A DNA stretch of 64,000 nt, taken from DATKEJ01 sp963768715. GTDB lineage: Bacteria; Bacteroidota; Rhodothermia; Rhodothermales; DATKEJ01. Below, piece after piece: positions 17,379 to 25,464 of the stretch (positions are counted from its first letter, which is position 1; each line of letters begins with the position of its first letter). Made by a program: the position numbers and the translations under genes. Where the stretch lies: the NCBI GenBank assembly GCA_963768715.1, contig CAVYJC010000011.1:841987-905986 (forward strand), written 5' to 3'. The notes beneath the pieces are model-generated. The model searched no databases and was not told the DNA's origin. It saw only the letters and a program-made list of their open reading frames with translations.

Positions 17379-18923
17379 TTATCGTTTATCGTTCAGCGTT
17401 TGGCGTTTAGCGATCGCAATCTCAACCCACCTTATCGTGACGACCCCGTCGCTCGTGACCTCGATCTCGTTGTAGCCCTCGCGCAATTCGGCGGATGGGA
17501 ACGAGTAAATCGACCGTGGTGGTTCCTCGGCCGGATCCAACCCGACGATCGATAGATGCGCAGGTGCGTGTACACCGGACCATGTCGTTTCCTCTCCGTT
17601 GAGACGGACGGTCGGTTTGGAATCGGGATCATCCAGCACCAGCTCGATGTGGGCCGTCTGGTCGCTCGCGGGGGCGGGTCCGATGTGAATTCGAAACGTC
17701 GCATCACGCTCGGCAGATGGAAGCAAGCGCAGCGCCTTTGGATCCGTCGGAGACCACGGATCCGCTATCGTCAGGACGTGCCGGCGTGGACGACTTTTGA
17801 GGGCCTCGGGATCCCCGGCATCTCTGATGATCGCATCGTACTCGTTGCGCGGCCAACGTCGTAACGGGTTCGTGAAAAGGTTGAAGAAATAGACGGCGTC
17901 CGCCCCGCGACTCCAGGCGCTTACGAAGATGCCACGCATCTCATCCGGAGTCATGGTTCGGCGCGGGAGTCCACCCGAGTCGATGCCTTCTTCTATCGAG
18001 ACGGCAACCTCCACCCCTGAACCGTCCAACTCTTCCTTCCAGTCCTCAACGGGGATGTCGCTGTTGGCGGACGTCCACCAGGGCGTAGCGACAATCATGT
18101 CAACCAGACCTCGCTTTCCCCAGGAGACTGCGTCCAGCCCATGCCTGCGGGACACCTCCGGCGACGTCGGTGCGCGTACGGCCAGGTACACGGAATGCCC
18201 GAGCCTTCGGGCTGCTTGCCCGGTCGCCTCTCGCACTTCCTCAACGAGGGTAGTCATCAACGCCGCACCGATCGCCTCGCGTCCGGGGCGGAAATAGAGT
18301 GGGAACCGGAGGAAATCGAGTTCCAATCCATCAAAATCGTATCGCCCGCACACCTCCCGAATGAGCTGCATGTAGTGTCCACGAACCTCCGGCACCTCGA
18401 AATCCAATCCGCCGTTTTCAAGATGCCACTCGGGATGGTTCTTCCAGAAGGATGAGTGGAGTGGATGATTCGGTTGATCCGGCAGGTGAGCATCGTTCAT
18501 CCGAATGGATATCCACGCTCCGATCCCCCGCTCGTGCGCGCGCTCCAGCATCAAGCGCGGATAATCGAAGCCTTGCTCGTGGAAGATCCGCTGATTGCGA
18601 ATCCATTCGACGTCGACGGAATCCGGATCGAGGCCCGTCCATCCTGCATCCCAAACCTTGCTCTCGTAGTTCGTCCGCTGATGGTTCACATTGACGAAGA
18701 GGTCCGTGACGCCGAGCGCGGCATGCTCATCAACGAACCTGGCGATCGTCCGCGGTTCGACCGGACCGAAAGTGCCGACATAGAACTCGGAACTGTCGAG
18801 ATTGTAGATGACTCGCCGCCGAGGCTGGTCGGAGTCGCCGGCCGGCCCTGAACCGGACGCGCTCACCGCGATCAGAAGAAGCGCTATTGCTGCAGTTAAG
18901 ATGTTGCGCATTGTTGCCGGCAT
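17379..18923 (-). CDS. Exported glycoside hydrolase-like TIM-barrel protein
   Basis: About 514 residues with a signal peptide (TAAIALLLIAVSASGSG). The body looks like a GH-like TIM barrel: VTDLFVNVNHQRTNYESKVWD, GIGAWISIRMNDAH, YDFDGLELDFLRFPLYFRPG (a D-x-E-x-D strand with likely acidic catalytic residues), and GADAVYFFNLFTNP. The C-terminal third looks like a beta-sandwich carbohydrate-binding module. It is probably a periplasmic or secreted polysaccharide hydrolase. The last codons (KRQTLNDKR) are encoded by a TAAACG-type repeat, so the original stop may have been replaced. Starts at 18923 or 18911 fit; upstream in-frame sequence is repeat-like. Confidence 0.75.
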   Translation of the reverse strand: MPATMRNILTAAIALLLIAVSASGSGPAGDSDQPRRRVIYNLDSSEFYVGTFGPVEPRTIARFVDEHAALGVTDLFVNVNHQRTNYESKVWDAGWTGLDPDSVDVEWIRNQRIFHEQGFDYPRLMLERAHERGIGAWISIRMNDAHLPDQPNHPLHSSFWKNHPEWHLENGGLDFEVPEVRGHYMQLIREVCGRYDFDGLELDFLRFPLYFRPGREAIGAALMTTLVEEVREATGQAARRLGHSVYLAVRAPTSPEVSRRHGLDAVSWGKRGLVDMIVATPWWTSANSDIPVEDWKEELDGSGVEVAVSIEEGIDSGGLPRRTMTPDEMRGIFVSAWSRGADAVYFFNLFTNPLRRWPRNEYDAIIRDAGDPEALKSRPRRHVLTIADPWSPTDPKALRLLPSAERDATFRIHIGPAPASDQTAHIELVLDDPDSKPTVRLNGEETTWSGVHAPAHLSIVGLDPAEEPPRSIYSFPSAELREGYNEIEVTSDGVVTIRWVEIAIAKRQTLNDKR

Positions 18924-19054
18924 GCAGAAATGCTCGACGGACCGGCCTGGTACTTCGTACTTCGCACCTCGCACCCTGCCGGACCATCCCCTCATGCTAC
19001 GCGTATAAGTATTTTGTAGTCAAATATTTTTACAAGTAACGCAGGTAATCTCTT

Positions 19055-19273
19055 ATGGCCAAACAGGAACCAGTCAAGCAGGAAGGAACCGTCACCGAAG
19101 CGCTCCCGAACGCACAGTTTAGAGTGGAATTGGATAACGGGCACAAAATCCTTGGACTCCTGTCGGGCAAAATGCGCAAGTACTTCATCCGGATTCTGCC
19201 GGGCGACCGCGTCGATGTCGAAATGTCCCCTTACGACCTTTCGAAAGGAAGGATTGTGTATCGGTATAAATAG
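19055..19273 (+). CDS. infA: Translation initiation factor IF-1
   Basis: A 72-residue single OB-fold protein. Sequence from EGTVTEALPNAQFRVELDNGHKILGLLSGKMRKYFIRILPGDRV through KGRIVYRYK matches bacterial IF-1 over its whole length. IF-1 binds the 30S A site during initiation. Here infA is alone, not in a ribosomal protein operon, which is also seen in other lineages. A GTCCGGCGTCCGG repeat begins at the base after its TAG stop. Confidence 0.97.
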   Translation: MAKQEPVKQEGTVTEALPNAQFRVELDNGHKILGLLSGKMRKYFIRILPGDRVDVEMSPYDLSKGRIVYRYK

Positions 19274-19395
19274 GTCCGGCGTCCGGGGTCCGGCGTCCGG
19301 CGTCTCGAGGCCCGGAGTCAAGCGTCCGGGGTCCGAGAGCCTGCCCTGAGGCTTCCGAGGGGTCCGGAGGGTCCAAAGTCCACGCTCGGAGATCT
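19274..19395. repeat. Post-stop GTCCGGCGTCCGG repeat after infA
   Basis: Begins at the base after the infA stop with repeated gtccggcg/gtccgggg units, continues as a degenerate run (gcctgccctgagg, gggtccggagggtcc) to about 19385. No coding potential seen. Confidence 0.8.
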
Positions 19396-19494
19396 TTCCA
19401 GGAGGAACGACACACTTAAGGTAGATCGGGAACGGCTTGGTTCCTGACAGCTGGGATACCCATTGACCCATCACTTCCCAATTCTGCACACCCA

Positions 19495-19540
19495 ATTCCC
19501 AGTTCCCAATTCTTAATTATTAATTCTTAATTCTTAATTA
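19495..19540. repeat. Post-stop TTAATTCTTAATTA repeat
   Basis: An AT-rich array of ttcttaatta/ttattaattc units. Seen from the minus-strand gene ending at 19534, it begins taagtaattaagaatta. The lipase gene ending at 53333 is followed by the same string, so two unrelated genes share a post-stop repeat type. Confidence 0.75.
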
Positions 19541-20060
19541 CTTACATACCCTCGCAGCTCATCGTACCGCTTCGATCTGCTCGGGCGTAAGGCGGCTCGT
19601 GTTTCGACGTGCGCAAGCAGGTGCGCCAATCGAAGCGCGGCACGTTTCTCTTCGACCTTTCTTGTCATTTCGACGACGTTCTTCTCGGTCGCTTTTTCGT
19701 TAGAGAATAGTTCGTTCAGTTCATGTTCTGCGTGAAGGTATTCCATTCCCAGCTCCGCAGCCTTGTCCGCCATGTTCTGCCGGATCGCCTCGATCTTCAG
19801 CCCGCTGTTCTTCGCTAATTCCGAGGGAATCCGCAAGCTGCAACACGTGTTTGGGTCCGGGATAGTGATTCAGCTCCGCGGGCTTGGCTAATCCGATGCC
19901 CCCGCCAGACTGAATCTCCTCGAATTCATCCATGGTAATGGACGGGAATGTGGGACTGTTTCTCGTCGGCGTAGTGCGAATGTCCCACATGGTCGTGCTG
20001 TGCATACAGGGGAACCGAGCCTGCAGCAACGACAATGAAGGCGATGATGGTGGAACGCAT
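19534..20060 (-). pseudogene. CpxP/Spy-type periplasmic metal-sensor-like protein, multiple frameshifts
   Basis: Assembled over three or more frames. From ATG 20060: signal peptide STIIAFIVVAAGSVPLYAQ and a His-rich start (HDHVGHSHY). A second frame follows with MDEFEEIQSGGGIGLAKP and KHVLQLADSLGISEEQ. A third frame has IEAIRQNMADKAAELGMEYLHAEHELNELF to the stop. The KHVLQLADSLGIS..Q then IRQ.M..KA...G pattern is that of Spy/CpxP-like periplasmic proteins (LTxxQ helices). Shifts lie near 19945 and 19800, with a compensating pair near 19575. The divergent Crp/Fnr gene is also frameshifted. Confidence 0.65.
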
Positions 20061-20132
20061 TGGATTGTCCTTATCGTTTTGGGTGTTCATCAATATCCGG
20101 CGAGAGTATACTTCGATCGTGACGCACAAGAC

Positions 20133-20148
20133 TGTAACATCGGTCACA
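20133..20148. promoter_or_regulatory. CRP/FNR-like operator between divergent genes
   Basis: TGTAA-CATCGG-TCACA: the TGTGA-N6-TCACA arrangement of CRP-family sites with one mismatch. It lies in the 126-base gap between the CpxP-like gene and the Crp/Fnr-family regulator gene, a usual place for autoregulation. Confidence 0.45.
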
Positions 20149-20186
20149 TCTCGGAAGTTGTTGATCCACCAAAGATCATTTGAGGG

Positions 20187-20829
20187 ATGAATCCATCCGC
20201 ATTCAGTTCGGACGAACTCGATCTGCTCGCCTCTGTCGGACGAACCCTGCGGTTTGAGGCCGGGAGTTTCCTCTGGCACGAGGACGATGCGGCGCGTTAC
20301 CTGTTCGTTATCCGGTCGGGAAGAGTTCGGATCATACAGTCCAGAGACGATCGGCAGCATCTGGTCCATGTGTCGGGACCGGGCGAAACCATCGGCGAGG
20401 TGCCACTCTTCGATGGCGGAGGATATCCAGCCAGCGCTGTCGCGGCGACGGAGACCGAGTGCCTGGTCGTGGATCGCGAGGAAATCCTCGCCCTGCTGCC
20501 TGGCCATCCTGAGCTCACATTCGAAACTTCTGGCGCGTCTCAGTAGAAGGGTGCGCCATCTCGTAGGCCGGCTGCGCCACCAGACGATCGGCACCGTCCG
20601 TTCCCGCCTTGCGGCTTCGCTGCTGGGCGCATCGAGCATCGCTCAGAGCACGGTCGTCGAAATGGGGACGCAGGCGGCCTGGGCCGAGGACATCGGCACG
20701 GTTCGGGAATCGCTCGCCCGGGAGATTTCAGCGTTAAGAAAAGAGGGTGTCTTGGAGCGCGTCGGCCGGAACAGGTATCGGATACTGAATGAGGGTCGGC
20801 TTGAGAAGGAAGCGGCCAGACCGGCTTAA
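20187..20829 (+). pseudogene. Crp/Fnr family transcription regulator, one frameshift
   Basis: Frame 1 (20187 to about 20529) encodes a cyclic-nucleotide-binding-like domain: RTLRFEAGSFLWHEDDAARYLFVIRSGRVRI and PGETIGEVPLFDGGGYPASAVA. Frame 2 continues as KLLARLSRRVRHLVGRL (the dimer helix), then a winged helix with EDIGTVRESLAREISALRKEGVLERVGRNRYRI. One extra base near 20530 joins them into a normal protein of about 213 residues. No Cys cluster is visible, so it is closer to Crp than Fnr. A GAGGG ribosome site precedes the ATG. It is divergent from the metal-sensor-like gene, which it may control. Confidence 0.75.
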
Positions 20830-20879
20830 ACCGTCGTCATTCTCGCCGACGGGTGAATCCGGGAGATTTGGAAGTTGAA

Positions 20880-20948
20880 GGCACCAAGTACCACGCTCCA
20901 AGTACCACGCACCAAGCACCAAGCACCAAGTACCAAGTACCACACACC
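20880..20948. repeat. CCAAGTACCA tandem repeat
   Basis: Runs of accaagtacca / accaagcacca units (ccaagtaccacgcaccaagcaccaa...) ending just before the GDSL gene start. Noncoding and low complexity. Confidence 0.8.
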
Positions 20949-20958
20949 TTACAACCCC

Positions 20959-21642
20959 ATGCGCAATCCTGACCTCGGTTTCTGTCTTACTTGCTGCGCA
21001 GCCACCGCCCAGAACGCCGACCCACCGAATTACTTCGATCCTGCGCGTTTCGAGGCGGACATCCGAGCTTTCGAGAAGGCGGACAGCACGTCGGCGTACC
21101 CCGACAGCTCCATCATCTTCTACGGCAGTTCAAGCATTCGAATGTGGCACGACTCGCTCGCGAGCGACATGGCGCCCCTGCCCGTCATCGGACGAGGATT
21201 CGGGGGCAGCACCATGATCGACGCCCTGAAGTACGCGGACCGCGTGCGTCATCCCACACAAACCACGCGCCGTCGTTCTCTACGAAGGAGACAACGACAT
21301 CGGGGCATTCGACGTCGCGCCGAGTCGCGTAACGGAGCTGTTCAAGGAACTGGTCGACGAAGATGCACGCCGCGATTGCCTGAAACGGAGATCTACTTCC
21401 TGACCATCAAGCCTAGTCCGTCACGCTGGGACCACTGGCCCCAGATGAACGAAGCGAACCAGATGATCCGCGCCGTCTGTGACGCCGATCCCCTCCTCCA
21501 CTACGTCGACGTAGCGTCCGTCATGCTCGGCGAAGATGGGATGCCGAAGAAAGACATCTTCCGCGAGGACATGCTGCACATGAACCGGAAAGGGTATGCG
21601 CTCTGGACGGAAGTTATCAGAAAAGCGTTGGGGGCGGAATGA
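20959..21642 (+). pseudogene. SGNH/GDSL-type hydrolase, compensating frameshifts
   Basis: One open frame of about 227 codons, but the family signal jumps frames. N-terminal part SIIFYGSSSIRMWHDSL and VIGRGFGGSTMIDALKYADR (SGNH blocks I and II) is in frame. The middle (about 21258-21385) makes sense only in another frame: PRAVVLYEGDNDIGAFDV (block III, GxND). The frame then returns with PETEIYFLTIKPSPSRW and DMLHMNRKGYALW (block V, D-x-x-H). The signal peptide also reads better in a shifted frame (ILTSVSVLLAA). It is likely an exported lipase/esterase. The paired indels suggest sequence error or early decay. Confidence 0.7.
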
Positions 21643-21980
21643 GCATGGAGCATGGAGTCCAGCAAAGGTTATGACATTCCGTAGGGACAGGCCAGAGCGG
21701 AGCGGCGGCCTGCCCGTTGAGCGCGTAAGCAGATTCACCGAGTGACACGGTCCCCCTCCCCGAGAGCTTGCCTGGCGAAGCGTCCCGAAAGCATTCAGGA
21801 TCGAAGACTCGGCCATTAGACGCTTGGCGACGCCGGGGACATTGCGTTGAAATGAGCGAACTGCATTATATCCGTCTCCGCAGTTTTGCAATTTCGACAT
21901 TTTGAATTTCCTCTTGCATCCTGCGGCCGAATTTCTGCGTACGTCGATTCATCCGCCCCATACCAATTCTCCGTAAACGC
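21643..21980. other. Intergenic region with hairpin repeat copy 2
   Basis: About 340 bases without a supported gene. It contains the GTAGGGRCA-type hairpin (21681-21718), a gagagcttgcctggcgaagcg segment reminiscent of the spacer at 2740-2760, and then the promoter region of the DUF5916 gene. A short leftward reading frame covers part of it but lacks family character. Confidence 0.55.
21681..21718. repeat. GTAGGGRCA-type hairpin repeat, copy 2
   Basis: gtagggacaggcc ... ggcctgcccgtt, with CAGGCC pairing GGCCTG and flanking GGG/CCC. The lead-in (ttcc) and layout match copy 1 at 2801-2836, with a different inner stem, as expected for a compensating hairpin family. Confidence 0.65.
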
Positions 21981-24250
21981 ATGAGATCATTGACGAGCCT
22001 GACGGTCGTTGGCGCCGTGCTGTCTGTCTGCCCGTCGCTCTTCGCCCAGTCCACGCTGCTCGAATCGGACTGGGATCATAGTGCGCGCCATGATTCCCTT
22101 CGCGTGCCGCCTCCAACGGCAAACGAGGTGACCGCCGTGTTCCTCGAAAACGCCCCGCGGATAGACGGACATCTTGACGACGCCGCCTGGGCTGGAATTC
22201 CTCCGATCACACGATTCATACAGGTCTGGCCGGATGATGGCTCGCCTGCCACTGAGCAGACGGAAGTCCGCGTTGGCTACGATCGCGACAATCTCTACTT
22301 CGCGTTCAAGTTCCACGACAAGCATCCCGATCTCATCCGAGCGAAAAACATGGAGCGGGGCGGCCGCAACGATCGCGACGACAACGCCTACATCGGCCTC
22401 GACACGTTTCAAGGACGGTCGCAATGCCTACCTGTTCGAAATGAACGCCCTCGGAACGCAGGACGACGCGACCATCACCGACGAGAACCTCACGATCGAT
22501 AGTTTCTCGTGGGATGCCGTTTGGCGCAGCGAGACCGTGATCGACGATGAAGGCTGGTCCATGGAGGTATCGATTCCGTTTCGCCAGCTTCGTTTTCCTG
22601 AAGGTGACAATCTGGATTTCGGTCTGATGCTCTCGCGAACGGTCAACCGGAAGAACGAGCGGTCACTCTGGCCGCCGATCGGACTCGAATACGCCGGCTC
22701 GAGCTTCAACGCACTGGCCATCGTCTCGCAATACGGGACCCTCAAGGGGATCAAGAACGTCGCCCGCGGAAAGAACCTCGAAATCAAGCCCTACGTGATC
22801 ACAGGGAGTCCAGGAGTCCCGTTCAGATCTCACTCAGGCGAAGACGACGACGGATGTTACGCAGGACGTCGGTGGAGATCTCAAGTATGGGATTACTTCG
22901 AGTCTGACTCTGGATTTGACTGTTAACACAGACTTTGCCCAGGTCGAGGCCGACAATGTGCAGTTGAACCTCACGCGTTTCAGTCTCTTCTTCCCGGAAA
23001 AACGGGAATTCTTTCTCGAAAGATCCGGCCTCTTCGAACACGGCAATTCCCAGACCACGCAGACCTTCTTCTCGAGGCGAATAGGGCTGGAGCAGCAGAT
23101 ACTCGCCGGCACTCGCCTGACAGGGCAGGTCGGACGCGTGTCGGTCGGCCTGATGAACATCGAAGAGGGCGACAAGATGAGCGACCTCCTCGGCTCCCGG
23201 TCGACGAACAACACCGTGGCGCGCATTCGCACCGATATCCTCCCTCGCGCGACCATTGGGTCGATCTTCACCAATCTGGAACAGGCCGGCCACTACAACC
23301 GGGCGGCCGGCGTGGACGCGAAGTACCGATTCGCCGGCTCCAGCGAGTTGTCGGGCTGGTACACCAGAGTGTGGGACTCCGACCCCTTGTTCGACGACGC
23401 AGCCGGGCACGCTCTCGCCCGGCTCGAGAACGACGTTTATGGAGCGCAGGCAACTTTCACCAGTGTAGGCGAGCACTACAATCCGGCGCTCGGCTTCGTC
23501 CGCCGCCGTGATATGCGAGAATACACGGGGCAGCTCATCTACCGTCCTTTCGTCACCGTTCCGGCTTTTTCTTTTGTCCGTCGTCTCTACGTCCAGGGTG
23601 ATTACGACTATATCGAGGGGCAGGACGGCGGGAAGCAAACCACCGAGTTGACGGTTCGCGCACGAACCGAGTTCAGCGCCCGAGACTATGTCGAGTTGTT
23701 ATTTGACCGCCAGTTCGAGCGCCTCGAGGAACCCTTCTTCATTCGTCCCGATGCGGAGATTACCGCCGCAGATTATGCTTTCTCAGGATTGACACTGACA
23801 GGAAACACCGACCAGAGTCGCCGGACGTTCGCGTATGCAAGCTTGGGCCGGGGCAATTTCTACGACGGAACGCGCACCGACATTGGAGGCGGCGCCGGCA
23901 TTCGGCAGTCCCGCCATCTCACTGTTGAAGGCGCCGTCAATCACTCGATCATCGATCTGCCGATTCAGAACGGAGAATTCACGGCAACGCGGATGTCGCT
24001 CTCGACGCTGGCCGCCGTCAGTCGAAAGCTGTTCGCCAAAGCGCTGATTCAGTACGACAACTTCACGCGCGACGTCCAGGCAAACGTTCGCGTCGACTGG
24101 ATCCACACGCCGGGCAGCGACCTCTTTTTCGTATTCAACACCTCCTATCACGTCACGAGTGACAACGACGACCTGTTCGATCCGCGCAAAGACGTGGTGT
24201 TGAACAATCAAGCGGGCGTGCTGAAACTGACTTATCTCGTATTGCTGTAG
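21981..24250 (+). pseudogene. DUF5916 outer-membrane protein with CBM9-like domain, two frameshifts
   Basis: A signal peptide (LTVVGAVLSVCPSLFAQ) leads to a carbohydrate-binding-9-like domain (PRIDGHLDDAAWAGIPPI, then YDRDNLYFAFKFHD), then a long beta-rich DUF5916 barrel. The frame changes near 22411 (extra base before DGRNAYLFEMN) and again between about 22815 and 22900, after which TDFAQVEADNVQLNLTRFSLFFPEKREFFLE marks the DUF5916 domain proper. The joined product is about 755 residues, normal for the family. Such proteins are common in Bacteroidota/Rhodothermota outer membranes; their function is unknown. Both breaks are single-base. Confidence 0.8.
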
Positions 24251-24400
24251 GTCGACGTCCATGGCTCCAAGGTTTCAAAGGTCAAAGTCAAGGTTCCAGG
24301 TCAAAGGTCAATGGCTTGCCCGACGAAGCGCAATACGTTGTGCGAAGGCGGGTCGAGGGTCGAAGGTCGAGGGCTTGCCCGAAGTAGGATGGGCATCCCC
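24251..24400. repeat. Post-stop AAGGTCAAAG / GGTCGAGGGTCG repeats
   Basis: After the DUF5916 stop a degenerate run begins (ccaaggtttcaaaggtcaaagtcaagg), followed by gggtcgaagg-type units and gcttgcccgacgaagcg segments similar to the spacers at 2740 and 21770. Noncoding. Confidence 0.65.
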
Positions 24401-24431
24401 ATTTTGCTTGAACATGGAATTTCAATTTTGA

Positions 24432-24560
24432 TTAGGCTATTACAAGGAGACAGATCTCGAGCAGCTTCTCGATGTCTGGTATCGCGCCTCGCGAATGGCG
24501 CATCCATTTCTGACGGAGGAATTCCTTGAACAGGAGAAGACGGCCATAGTGAACCAGTAG
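24432..24560 (+). pseudogene. GNAT acetyltransferase N-terminal relic
   Basis: A 42-codon open stretch ending at TAG reads YYKETDLEQLLDVWYRAS followed by MAHPFLTEEFLEQEKTAI. This is the start of a GNAT N-acetyltransferase (family pattern: RxYxxxDLxxLLxVWxxASxxAHPFLxEEFL). The rest of the domain, including the acetyl-CoA loop, is missing. A remnant, not a working gene. Confidence 0.65.
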
Positions 24561-24661
24561 GGCATGCTCGCTACATTGTACTCAACGTGAAGGGTCAAGC
24601 TGTCGTCTTAATCAGATTGAGGCACTTGCTGTGATGGAGTACGCGTTCACGTCCCAGGCTC

Positions 24662-25240
24662 GTGAGGCGGCCTGCAGCGATTGGTCGGGTTGCACTCGTT
24701 GTATTGGGATGTTTCATTCTTGCTTCGTGCGACTTCTTCGATTCCAGACGAAACATTGGTGACGAATGCGACCAAGGTGCGGCGGTACACCCAATCCCTG
24801 CTTCCTTCGACCGGCGGAAAGCGACGACTTTCTCCCGTTAGTACCTGGCTCTCAGTGGTTTTACTCGCTGGCAAGGAGTGACCACGCTGATACTCACGTA
24901 GAGAGTTGGAGCGGTACGAAAACCCTTGAGATCGCCGAAGCTATGTGTGGCGAGAGCAGCGCAACGTATTCGATTCGTCAGGTTAGCAACGTCATCCATA
25001 GACTTGTCGTCTATCCGGCAACTACGTCCGGGTAGACACGACCAGGTTGAACGGTCTTCCAAATGCGGAGTACCCGGATGGTACGATCGAACCCGACGCA
25101 CTCAGTCCGAAGCTTTTTGACATGGAACAACACTATCGGGCGAGTTCTTCCGACAGTCTCGTTATGATTTCGACCTACTTGCGAGGTCATCGCAGACGAG
25201 GAAACAAACGTATAAGAAGGACATCGGGCTGATCGACTCA
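24662..25240 (+). pseudogene. Decayed lipoprotein gene
   Basis: GTG at 24662 starts RRPAAIGRVALVVLGCFILASCDFF, a lipoprotein signal peptide with lipobox LASC. The frame soon fails. A second frame (about 24820-25034) gives DDFLPLVPGSQWFYSLARSD and ESWSGTKTLEIAEAMCGES, similar to small exported proteins that start FPLxxGxxWxY. A third (about 25042-25230) gives LNGLPNAEYPDGTIEPDAL. At least two frame changes, with no downstream in-frame recovery, suggest true decay rather than a single sequencing slip. Confidence 0.55.
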
Positions 25241-25464
25241 TCCGTGTACCGGCGCCATTTCTCGGTGCATCAGCAGCATCAGGTGCGCCTCGGAGTCCAT
25301 TCGCAGTCCAGACCCGGAATAACACCGTGTTGCCGCACCCTGACCAGGATCGGGGATGCCCGGAGTGGGTTGGTAACAAATCGCCTTCGACAGGTTCCAT
25401 TCTGGGAACGAGGCGAGCGGAGACGGGTTCGTTAGCCGGCAGATCTCACAACCCCGTCCCACCC

